Assembly (NCBI GenBank): GCA_002704665.1
Contig: PAHB01000038.1
Span: forward strand, 1-12,382
Source of the DNA: Pseudomonadota bacterium
GTDB lineage: Bacteria > Pseudomonadota > Gammaproteobacteria > Burkholderiales > Eutrophovitaceae
Reading direction: 5' to 3'
DNA length: 12,382 nt
Positions 1-6,307 of this stretch are shown piece by piece. The position numbers and the translations under genes are program-made. The first letter of the stretch is position 1, and each line of letters opens with the position of its first letter. Below the pieces are notes generated by a model. It was not told the DNA's origin, did no database searches, and worked only from the letters and a program-made list of their open reading frames with translations.

Positions 1-586
1 CTGAGGGGTCGCCGTGGTTGGCTGATTGCTGAAACCAAGACATCGCCTCCGAATTATTCTTCTGAATTCCTTTTCCGAGTTCGTACATATTTCCAATATT
101 GTACATCGCAAGCGGCTCACCCTGCTCTGCTGCACTTTTGTACCATGTCATTGCTTGGGTAAAGTCTCGAGAAACTCCATCTCCATTTTCGTAACAATCC
201 CCTACGGAATTCATAGCCCAAGCATCTCCCAAAAAAGCGGCTTGATGCCACCAGTTGAAAGCCTGCTCCATATCAAGATCCACACCGTGTCCATTGGCGT
301 AGAGCAGGCCAATGTTGTTCATTGAAACTGTGTACCCTTGCTTTGAAGCTTCTTCCCACCAACGCAGGGCTTCTTTAAAACTTTGTTTGTCATCGTACCC
401 TTTAGCCCAAAGCAGCCCTATATTGTTAATAGCTCTAACGTCACCCCTACGAGCCAACTCGGCTAAATTTGAGGGCTCTAACATCCCTACCCCAGGCACA
501 AGATCGGTGTAAGTTTCTTCCTGCTCCACAGAAAAAACGGTTGAAGTACAAAAAACAAAAAAAATAGTACTTAAAAACTTATTCAT
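1..586 (-). CDS. Secreted Sel1-repeat (TPR-like) protein, C-terminus cut by the window edge
   Basis: Reading leftwards from an ATG at 586, the frame stays open to position 1, giving 195 residues with no stop, so the gene continues outside the window. Residues 1-19 look like a Sec signal peptide: a Lys near the start, then a hydrophobic Phe/Leu/Val/Ile-rich stretch. Four consecutive Sel1-type repeats of exactly 36 residues follow, at about 50-85, 86-121, 122-157 and 158-193. Each carries the family signature of a paired-helix unit, for example NNIGLLYANGHGV, then a Trp/Tyr-rich helix and AAEQGE-like turns. Sel1 repeats form alpha-solenoids that bind protein partners; no enzymatic role is expected, and the partner is unknown. 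The protein is probably periplasmic. It lies 42 nt downstream of the dehalogenase gene on the same strand and has a perfect AGGAGG 11 nt before the ATG. The family call is firm; the function is not assigned. Confidence 0.9.
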   Translation of the reverse strand, partial: MNKFLSTIFFVFCTSTVFSVEQEETYTDLVPGVGMLEPSNLAELARRGDVRAINNIGLLWAKGYDDKQSFKEALRWWEEASKQGYTVSMNNIGLLYANGHGVDLDMEQAFNWWHQAAFLGDAWAMNSVGDCYENGDGVSRDFTQAMTWYKSAAEQGEPLAMYNIGNMYELGKGIQKNNSEAMSWFQQSANHGDPS

Positions 587-597
587 AATTGACCACG

Positions 598-603
598 CCT
601 CCT
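598..603 (-). promoter_or_regulatory. Shine-Dalgarno of the Sel1-repeat gene
   Basis: The minus strand reads AGGAGG here, a perfect Shine-Dalgarno core, 11 nt before the ATG at 586. The spacing is slightly long, but the site supports this start and shows that the gene is translated independently of the upstream dehalogenase. Confidence 0.6.
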
Positions 604-628
604 AACCTAAGGACTCAAGTTTTAAAAT

Positions 629-1501
629 TTAGTTCTCAACATTTACAAGGAAAGAACGCAAGTGATTTAGAAGCTCCTCTGGAACTTCTTCTGGAATAAA
701 ATGGCCGCTGTTCATTGATTCCCCCGAAACTTTTTCAGCTTTTTCTTGCCAACTTTTTACCACATCAAATAAACCCATGGTTTTATTAGCCTGACTCCAT
801 AATACCAAAACAGGACACCGAATTTTTTTGTCGAAATCAGCCTCATCGTGCTCCAAATCTATCCCAGCTGCCGCTCTGTAATCCTCCAAGGTGGCCCGGA
901 TTGTTCCGGGCAAAGTAAACGCTCTAAGATACTCCCTAAACATTTCCTCCTCGATGAAATCGGCACTAACACTCCACGAACGTAGAATATATCTTAAAAA
1001 CGGCTCTGGACTTTGTGAAATCATTGTCTCTGGCAGATCCAAAGCTTGAAAAAAAAACCAATGCCAATACGTGGTGGCCAAAACTTGGTTCGTATGTTTA
1101 AAAACTGTATGAGTCGGCACCACGTCAATAACTACAAGCTTTTTCACATAATCAGGCCAATCTAAAGCCAATCTATGCGCAACCCTTGCTCCCCTGTCAT
1201 GCCCCACAACAGCGTACTGTTTATGGCCAAGATTCAACATCAGCTCAGCCATGTCCTTTGCCATGGTTCTTTTGTCATAACCACTGTGAGGTTTTTCGGT
1301 ATCTCCATAACCGCGTAAATCAGGACAAACAACCGAAAATTCATTTAATAACTTTGGGGCCACTTTTCTCCACATTTGGGAAGTCTGAGGATAACCATGA
1401 AGAAGAAGTAATGAAGGGCCTTTTCCTCCTACCCAAACATTAATGTTCAAGTTATTCGCCACAATAACCTTTCTTTCAAGTCCAACCATAAAATTACTCA
1501 T
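629..1501 (-). CDS. Haloacetate (fluoroacetate) dehalogenase-type alpha/beta hydrolase
   Basis: This 290-residue cytoplasmic alpha/beta hydrolase resembles fluoroacetate/haloacetate dehalogenases, which displace halide from a haloacetate to give glycolate. Visible motifs are the oxyanion segment HGYPQT (35-40), the nucleophile elbow GHDRGARV (100-107) with Asp102 as nucleophile, Asp126 as the acid of the triad (DVVPT) and His267 as the base (SGHF). The two arginines that bind the carboxylate in characterised enzymes correspond to Arg103 and Arg106. The halide-pocket His-Trp pair is present as His147-Trp148, and Tyr208 falls at the position of the pocket Tyr. Spacings match the Burkholderia enzyme as I remember it: nucleophile +24 to the acid, +45 to the His-Trp pair, and 59 from Tyr to the catalytic His. 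The start is supported by AAGAAGGA 6 nt upstream. Some relatives are epoxide hydrolases or have untested substrates, so the exact substrate is inferred. Confidence 0.85.
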   Translation of the reverse strand: MSNFMVGLERKVIVANNLNINVWVGGKGPSLLLLHGYPQTSQMWRKVAPKLLNEFSVVCPDLRGYGDTEKPHSGYDKRTMAKDMAELMLNLGHKQYAVVGHDRGARVAHRLALDWPDYVKKLVVIDVVPTHTVFKHTNQVLATTYWHWFFFQALDLPETMISQSPEPFLRYILRSWSVSADFIEEEMFREYLRAFTLPGTIRATLEDYRAAAGIDLEHDEADFDKKIRCPVLVLWSQANKTMGLFDVVKSWQEKAEKVSGESMNSGHFIPEEVPEELLNHLRSFLVNVEN

Positions 1502-1507
1502 AAATTA

Positions 1508-1515
1508 TCCTTCTT
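1508..1515 (-). promoter_or_regulatory. Shine-Dalgarno of the dehalogenase gene
   Basis: The minus strand reads AAGAAGGA, 6 nt before the ATG at 1501. This favours that start over the next in-frame Met (residue 5). Confidence 0.6.
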
Positions 1516-1545
1516 GAAGTTTTTTTATGATAAAAAAAACCAGAA

Positions 1546-2739
1546 TTAACTTTTTAAAAACTTTTCCAACCTTTCCAAACCTTCGCTAAGAACCTTAATC
1601 GGCTTAGGATAGGAAAATCTCACGTGGTGTTTGGCTCTAAATTCACCAAAGTCAGCCCCAGGGGCTATAGCCACTCCTACCGTTTCTAATATCTCCACAC
1701 AAAATCGATAACTATCATTAGTAAAATTCGAGCAGTCCGCATAGATATAAAATGCCCCTTGGGGATCTACGGGAATTATAAATCCCATTTCCCTTAATCT
1801 TGGGAGCAAATAATTTTTTTGCTTTTCATATTCGGCACGGTTTTTCTCTGCTATCGCTATTGTCTCCGGTCGGAAAGCTGCCAACGCAGCCTGCTGAGCA
1901 ATATCAGAATTAGAAATATACAAATTCTGCGCCAACTTCTCCAACTCCGGGATAAAAGGCTTTGGCGCAACGGCCCACCCTAGTCTCCAACCTGTCATAC
2001 CAAAATATTTTGAAAAACTATTTATCACGAAAACATTTTCTGTAAAATTTAACGCAGATTTCGCGTCTATGCCAAAAGTTAACCCGTGATAAATCTCATC
2101 GACAATTAGCGATCCACCAAAACCTTGCACTACCTTATGCATAAGCCGTAGCTCCCTATCTGAAACCAAAGTGCCGGTTGGGTTTGAGGGAGATGCAACA
2201 AGAGCCGCAACAGTATTTTGGGTCCAATTTTTTTTAATTAACTCCGCGGTTAACTGGTAACTCGTATCAGGTCCCACCGGCACACTTATGGTTCTACCCT
2301 CCATAGCTCTAACTATGTTTCGATTGCAAGGGTACCCCGGATCAGCCATCAGAACCTCATCTCCAGGAGATAGTATCACTCCCATTACCAAAACCAGAGC
2401 AGCTGTTGAACCACTGGTAACAGCTACACGATTTGGATCAATATCCACCTCATATCTGGTTCGGTACCACCCAGCCAACTCTTCTCGTAATACACTCCCA
2501 CCTAGCGACGGAGTGTATTTGATTTGGTTGTTTTCGAGGGCAATTATTGCTGCCTTGATTAGGGGTTCAGGCGTCGGAAAATCAGGCTCACCAACCGCTA
2601 GATTTATTATACTTTTTCCTTGTTCTTCGAGTGTTTTTGCCCGAGTTATAAAATCCACAACTAAGAAGGAATTAATCTCCTCCATTCGTTGAGCCAAATT
2701 GAAATTTTTGCTGATAGAATTTTTAACGTCCGATGACAT
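1546..2739 (-). CDS. PLP-dependent class I/II aminotransferase (aspartate aminotransferase-like)
   Basis: This 397-residue fold-type I PLP enzyme would transfer an amino group between an amino acid and a 2-oxo acid in the cytoplasm. The N-terminal segment carries NLAVGEPDFPTP (46-57), typical of the aspartate aminotransferase I-gamma branch. PLP-site residues are SNPTG (185-189, Asn186), DEIYHG (214-219, Asp214 and Tyr217) and SFSKYFGMTGWRLGW (241-255), with Lys244 as the Schiff-base lysine and Arg252 as a phosphate contact. Arg374 in HHVRFSY matches the Arg that binds the substrate alpha-carboxylate. Length and motifs are complete, so the enzyme should be active. It is the first gene of the leftward run, 44 nt before the dehalogenase gene, and diverges from the 2-hydroxyacid cluster. 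Substrate range cannot be read from the sequence; aspartate, alanine, aromatic or glyoxylate transamination are all possible. Confidence 0.9.
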   Translation of the reverse strand: MSSDVKNSISKNFNLAQRMEEINSFLVVDFITRAKTLEEQGKSIINLAVGEPDFPTPEPLIKAAIIALENNQIKYTPSLGGSVLREELAGWYRTRYEVDIDPNRVAVTSGSTAALVLVMGVILSPGDEVLMADPGYPCNRNIVRAMEGRTISVPVGPDTSYQLTAELIKKNWTQNTVAALVASPSNPTGTLVSDRELRLMHKVVQGFGGSLIVDEIYHGLTFGIDAKSALNFTENVFVINSFSKYFGMTGWRLGWAVAPKPFIPELEKLAQNLYISNSDIAQQAALAAFRPETIAIAEKNRAEYEKQKNYLLPRLREMGFIIPVDPQGAFYIYADCSNFTNDSYRFCVEILETVGVAIAPGADFGEFRAKHHVRFSYPKPIKVLSEGLERLEKFLKS

Positions 2740-2843
2740 TATTCAACTGCCTGTGATTATAAGAAATGCATTACGGGAAAATGTTATATTAATACGTTAT
2801 TATTATAGCCCAATACTTTAAAAGCGTATTCCAAGGTAAAAAA
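2740..2843. promoter_or_regulatory. Divergent intergenic region with candidate promoters for both flanking operons
   Basis: These 104 bp separate the divergent aminotransferase and KPR-like genes and must hold promoters for both directions unless transcription enters from afar. Leftwards, two exact TATAAT hexamers occur on the minus strand, at 2802-2807 and 2756-2761, but neither has a good -35 at normal spacing. Rightwards, TATTAT at 2801-2806 overlaps the first of these and is a possible -10. The region is very AT-rich. The only clear translation signal is AAGG at 2833-2836, 7 nt before the rightward ATG. No operator palindrome and no adjacent regulator gene was seen. Confidence 0.4.
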
Positions 2844-3779
2844 ATGAAAATAGCAATAATCGGAGCGGGGGGTGTAGGAGGATACTTTGGGGCTCGACTA
2901 TCAGATGCCGGACACAGTGTGTATTTTATCGCAAGGGGCGAGCACCTGCAAAAAATGAAAACAGTAGGGCTAAAGGTTTTTTCTCCACTTGGAGACCTGC
3001 ACCTAAAAAATCTTAATTGTTCCCAAGACCCTAGTGAGGTCGGTACTGTAGATATTGTTCTCATTGCAGTAAAACTTTGGGCGACAGAGGGAGCGGTATC
3101 AATCCTCAAGCCACTTCTTGGACCAAATACAGGGGTCATTTCGCTTCAAAACGGGGTTGTAGCAGTCGACACTCTCATAGAAACAATTGACAAAAGGCAC
3201 GTGTTGGGGGGAGTTTCAAAAATAGCTGCCCTAATTGAGGAACCAGGAATTGTTAGGCATAACGGTAAAATGGCGGCGTTGGTTTTTGGAGAACTAAATG
3301 GTGAGAAGTCAGAAAGATCAGTTGCTTTCTTTCAAGCATGCCAAAGTGCTAACATTTCCGCCGAACTATCGAGTGATATCCACACAGCTATTTGGGAAAA
3401 ATTCGTACTACTTGTTACCATGTCGTCTATAACTGCCCTTACGCGGCTACCAATAGGTCCAAATCGAGAGGATCCTGATACAAGGCAACTAATGGAAGAA
3501 ATTATGGAAGAAGTCATTGAAGTGGGAAGACTCAAAGGGGCTCGCTTTCCGCAGGATATTTTACAAAATCAATTCCAACACATCTCCAAACTTCCGCCAC
3601 AAATGGTCGCTTCGATGTGTGGCGACCTGCGCCGTCATAACAAATTAGAACTGCCTTGGTTTGCAGGTTCGGTAGTAAAAATGGGCAGAGAATTAGGAAT
3701 ACCGACTCCCGCAAACAAATTTATTTTTGCGTCCCTCAAACTTCACAAAGATGGACGACATCCAATGCTTCAAATCTAA
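2844..3779 (+). CDS. Ketopantoate reductase-family (ApbA/PanE-like) NADPH-dependent 2-oxoacid reductase
   Basis: This 311-residue protein is a full-length member of the 2-dehydropantoate 2-reductase family. The N-terminal Rossmann domain starts at residue 1 with GAGGVGGYFGARL (7-19), followed by Arg31 near the expected NADP phosphate site. LQNGV (101-105) supplies the family Asn (Asn103). The C-terminal domain has IWEKF with Lys186 as the likely catalytic Lys, and SMCGDL...LEL with Ser257 and Glu269 at the same 12-residue spacing as the substrate-binding Ser and Glu of E. coli PanE. However, the two Asn normally 4 and 8 residues after the Lys are Leu190 and Ser194. That argues against ketopantoate as the physiological substrate, so panE is not assigned. 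AAGG 7 nt before the ATG supports the start. The gene is first in a rightward cluster, 13 nt before the racemase-like gene, and probably acts on a related 2-oxo or 2-hydroxy acid. Confidence 0.85.
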   Translation: MKIAIIGAGGVGGYFGARLSDAGHSVYFIARGEHLQKMKTVGLKVFSPLGDLHLKNLNCSQDPSEVGTVDIVLIAVKLWATEGAVSILKPLLGPNTGVISLQNGVVAVDTLIETIDKRHVLGGVSKIAALIEEPGIVRHNGKMAALVFGELNGEKSERSVAFFQACQSANISAELSSDIHTAIWEKFVLLVTMSSITALTRLPIGPNREDPDTRQLMEEIMEEVIEVGRLKGARFPQDILQNQFQHISKLPPQMVASMCGDLRRHNKLELPWFAGSVVKMGRELGIPTPANKFIFASLKLHKDGRHPMLQI

Positions 3780-3783
3780 AATA

Positions 3784-3790
3784 AGAGAGA
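3784..3790 (+). promoter_or_regulatory. Weak Shine-Dalgarno that sets the racemase-like start at 3793
   Basis: AGAGAGA lies just before the ATG at 3793, with the GAG core about 5 nt upstream. The frame is open further upstream to a TTG at 3727 and an ATG at 3751, but those starts would lie inside the preceding gene. Starting at 3793 also places the protein's N-terminus where mandelate racemase begins. Confidence 0.45.
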
Positions 3791-3792
3791 TT

Positions 3793-4890
3793 ATGGATAT
3801 TTCTAAATTTAAAATTGTCGATGTTAAAGCAAGACCAGTTTTAGTGCCGTTTCGCATCCCGCCGACTACAGCAAGTGCTAAAATTGAGGATTGCGCATTA
3901 GTGTTAATAGACATAGAAACAAATGAAGATTTGATCGGGCATTCGTACTTGTTTGTCTACTCAAAGGCGATGTTGTCTCCTACTGTAGAATGTATTGAAG
4001 GGATCAAACCACTTCTGGCTAACCAAATTATTGAACCCCTAGAACTTGATAACTATTTGAAAAAGAAATTTAGGATACACAACACCGGAGGTATTCTAGG
4101 TCAAGTGTTATCTGGATTAGACATGGCGTTTTGGGACGCATTCTCCCAGTATCTCAGACAACCTTTATGCCGCGTTTTAGGTGGCTCCATAAAACCAATT
4201 CCAACTTACAACAGTTGTGGTCTATTTATACAAGACCCCGAAAAAATTGGTAAAGAGGCCATTAATTTGGTAGCAGAGGGCGGTTTCCAAGCAATAAAGG
4301 CTAGGGTAGGAAGACCAAATTTTAAAGACGACCTAAAAACACTCAACAATATACGAGATTCCATAGGTGAAGATATTTCACTGATGTGTGACTTTAACCA
4401 AAGCCTAAATGTCAACGAGGCTATCTATAGGTGTCGATCACTCGATTATGAAGGGCTTGATTGGATAGAAGATCCAATAAGGCATGACGATTATGAGGGG
4501 TGCGCAAGAATTGCCTCCGAAATAACCACTCCTCTTCAGATCGGAGAAAATCTAATTAACACCTATGAGATGCAGAAAGCTATAGACGTAATGGCTGCTG
4601 ACTTCTACATGCCAGACGTTCAAAGAATTGGCGGAGTCACTGGGTGGTTACGCGCAGCGGCAATTGCGCATGTAAATGACATTGATTTGTCAAGCCATTT
4701 GTTCCCAGAAATTAGTTGTCACTTACTAGCTGTAACTCCTACATGCCACTGGCTTGAATACATGGACTGGGCAAATCCAGTGTTAGAAAATCCGATTCAA
4801 GTAAATAATGGTTTTGTCGAGCCTCCAAATATTCCAGGATCCGGGGTATCATGGAATGAGAAAGCAGTAAAAAAATTCTTAGTAACTTAA
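3793..4890 (+). CDS. Mandelate racemase-like enolase-superfamily enzyme with Lys166 replaced by Arg
   Basis: This 365-residue protein aligns end to end with Pseudomonas putida mandelate racemase as I recall that sequence. Shared stretches include GHSYLF (49-54), DFNQSLNV (200-207), IGENL (250-254), RIGGVTGW (278-285), SSHLFPEIS (300-308) and CHWLE (318-322). Metal ligands correspond to Asp200, Glu226 and Glu252. The Asp-His dyad is Asp275-His302, the general-acid Glu is Glu322, and Ser141 and Lys169 line the site. The second Lys of the KxK motif, Lys166 in mandelate racemase and its (S)-specific base, is Arg171 here (KAR), and the mobile N-terminal loop (about 22-33) differs. Members of this group abstract the alpha-proton of a carboxylate, then racemise or dehydrate. 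The substrate is probably a 2-hydroxy or sugar acid and need not be mandelate. It lies 13 nt after the KPR-like gene and 31 nt before the FAD dehydrogenase gene. Confidence 0.88.
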   Translation: MDISKFKIVDVKARPVLVPFRIPPTTASAKIEDCALVLIDIETNEDLIGHSYLFVYSKAMLSPTVECIEGIKPLLANQIIEPLELDNYLKKKFRIHNTGGILGQVLSGLDMAFWDAFSQYLRQPLCRVLGGSIKPIPTYNSCGLFIQDPEKIGKEAINLVAEGGFQAIKARVGRPNFKDDLKTLNNIRDSIGEDISLMCDFNQSLNVNEAIYRCRSLDYEGLDWIEDPIRHDDYEGCARIASEITTPLQIGENLINTYEMQKAIDVMAADFYMPDVQRIGGVTGWLRAAAIAHVNDIDLSSHLFPEISCHLLAVTPTCHWLEYMDWANPVLENPIQVNNGFVEPPNIPGSGVSWNEKAVKKFLVT

Positions 4891-4907
4891 AATTCGGAAT
4901 CCACACC

Positions 4908-4916
4908 AAGAGGGGG
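4908..4916 (+). promoter_or_regulatory. Strong Shine-Dalgarno of the FAD dehydrogenase gene
   Basis: AAGAGGGGG ends 5 nt before the ATG at 4922. It is the purine-rich core of the 31-nt gap after the racemase-like gene and fixes the start of the dehydrogenase. Confidence 0.6.
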
Positions 4917-4921
4917 AAAAA

Positions 4922-6307
4922 ATGTCCGTTGCACAAGAGAGCCTATCCACAGCTATTGACGAACTAACAAATATTTTTGCCGACAGAATAACAACTAACG
5001 TCAGTGTAAGAGACACTCACAGTAGGGACGAGTCATGGCATCATCCCCATAAACCGGACGCGGTAATATTTCCACATACCACCGAAGAAGTTTCCAAGAT
5101 TGTAACTGTTTGCGCTAGATATAAAACACCCATAATAGCTTATGGCACCGGCACTTCCCTGGAGGGAAATGTTATTCCCCACCATGGAGGAATAGTCGTA
5201 GACTTGGACAGAATGAATCAGGTTCTTCGTGTCAATGTGGAAGATTTAGACTGCACTGTTCAAGCCCGAGTAACGCGAAAACAACTCAATGAACATATCA
5301 GGGACCAAGGTATTTTTTTCCCTATTGATCCCGGAGCAGATGCTTCTCTTGGTGGGATGGCTGCCACAAGGGCCTCTGGTACTAACGCAGTAAGATACGG
5401 AACAATGAGAGAAAATGTTCTTGGTTTAACCGTAGTCCTTGCAGATGGGCGAATTATAAAAACCTCGAGACGAGCTAGGAAATCAGCCGCAGGGTATGAT
5501 TTGACCAGACTTTTCGTCGGTTCCGAGGGGACACTTGGAATTATTACTGAAGTAACTTTAAAACTTTATGGTATCCCCGAAGCTATGGCGTCTGCTGTCT
5601 GTTCATTTGATGATTTAAAGGGAGCCATAGACACTGTGATCCAAACTATACAAATGGGAATACCAATCGCACGTATCGAATTGCTTGATGACGTACAGAT
5701 GGATGCAGTAAATAAATACTCCGACCTCAATTATGCAGTGAAAGATACTCTTTTTCTAGAATTCCACGGAAGCGAAAATGGGGTAAAAGAACAAGCGGAA
5801 TTTGTCCAAACCATCGCATCTGATAACACAGGAGGCGAATTTAAATGGACCACAAAACCAGAGGAAAGATCTAAACTTTGGGCAGCTAGGCATGATGTAA
5901 CCTACGCAACAAAATCTATCAGACCAGGTTGCGAAGTTTGGGCTACTGACGTTTGTGTTCCAATTTCTAACCTTGCGAACTGTATTTTGGAAACCAAAGA
6001 AGACCTTAAAGATAGTTTTCTTATCGCTCCTTTGGTTGGACATGTGGGAGATGGAAATTTCCATCTAGGCTTTGTAATTAACAGAGAAGATCCCAAAGAA
6101 CTTGAAGAGGCCGAAAGGCTCAACGACAGACTAGTTATGAGAGCGCTAGCAATGGACGGCACTTGCACTGGGGAGCACGGAATAGGACTGGGGAAAATGA
6201 AATTTTTGACTGCGGAGCACGGGGAATCAGTGGGAGTTATGCGAGAAATAAAAAAATCTCTGGATCCACTCAACATTATGAACCCGGGAAAAATTTTCAG
6301 TCTTTAG
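4922..6307 (+). CDS. FAD-dependent D-2-hydroxyacid dehydrogenase (D-lactate dehydrogenase / GlcD type)
   Basis: This 461-residue flavoprotein oxidises a D-2-hydroxy acid such as D-lactate or glycolate to the 2-oxo acid and passes electrons to the respiratory chain. It has a VAO/PCMH FAD domain (about 45-183) with GTGTSLEGN (75-83) and DPGADASLGGM (136-146), then GSEGTLGI (200-207). The C-terminal FAD-oxidase domain runs from about 220 to 460. It contains GHVGDGNFH (373-381), whose His374 and His381 are the likely metal ligands, and GEHGIG (417-422) with Glu418 as the third. It ends in NPGKIF, the classic family terminus. Length matches the single-subunit LDHD/Dld2 class, and no Fe-S cluster motif is present, so it should not need GlcE/GlcF partners. 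It is last in the cluster. Its last 11 bp overlap the convergent hydrolase gene. The substrate is most plausibly the D-hydroxy acid product of the upstream racemase-like enzyme. Confidence 0.92.
   Translation: MSVAQESLSTAIDELTNIFADRITTNVSVRDTHSRDESWHHPHKPDAVIFPHTTEEVSKIVTVCARYKTPIIAYGTGTSLEGNVIPHHGGIVVDLDRMNQVLRVNVEDLDCTVQARVTRKQLNEHIRDQGIFFPIDPGADASLGGMAATRASGTNAVRYGTMRENVLGLTVVLADGRIIKTSRRARKSAAGYDLTRLFVGSEGTLGIITEVTLKLYGIPEAMASAVCSFDDLKGAIDTVIQTIQMGIPIARIELLDDVQMDAVNKYSDLNYAVKDTLFLEFHGSENGVKEQAEFVQTIASDNTGGEFKWTTKPEERSKLWAARHDVTYATKSIRPGCEVWATDVCVPISNLANCILETKEDLKDSFLIAPLVGHVGDGNFHLGFVINREDPKELEEAERLNDRLVMRALAMDGTCTGEHGIGLGKMKFLTAEHGESVGVMREIKKSLDPLNIMNPGKIFSL

Noticed and set aside
1519..1540. 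A/T-only inverted repeat between the aminotransferase and dehalogenase genes, possible terminator or attenuator
   Set aside because: The stem is a T-run facing an A-run with a single terminal G-C pair, so it is too weak for an intrinsic terminator, and the genes are closely spaced on one strand. It is probably simple-sequence chance.
2789..3139. Open frame on the minus strand opposite the start of the KPR-like gene (116 codons)
   Set aside because: It lies antisense to the Rossmann domain, which carries a clear GxGxxG motif on the plus strand. Its own translation shows no recognisable domain.
3727..3792. N-terminal extension of the racemase-like protein from TTG at 3727 or ATG at 3751
   Set aside because: It would overlap the preceding gene, has no good ribosome-binding site, and adds 22 or 14 residues that mandelate racemase lacks. 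The ATG at 3793 fits better.
6283..6300. CCCGGG followed by AAAAATTTT at the convergent junction, possible bidirectional terminator
   Set aside because: The two short palindromes are adjacent and do not form a stem-loop with a T-tract, and both lie within coding sequence.
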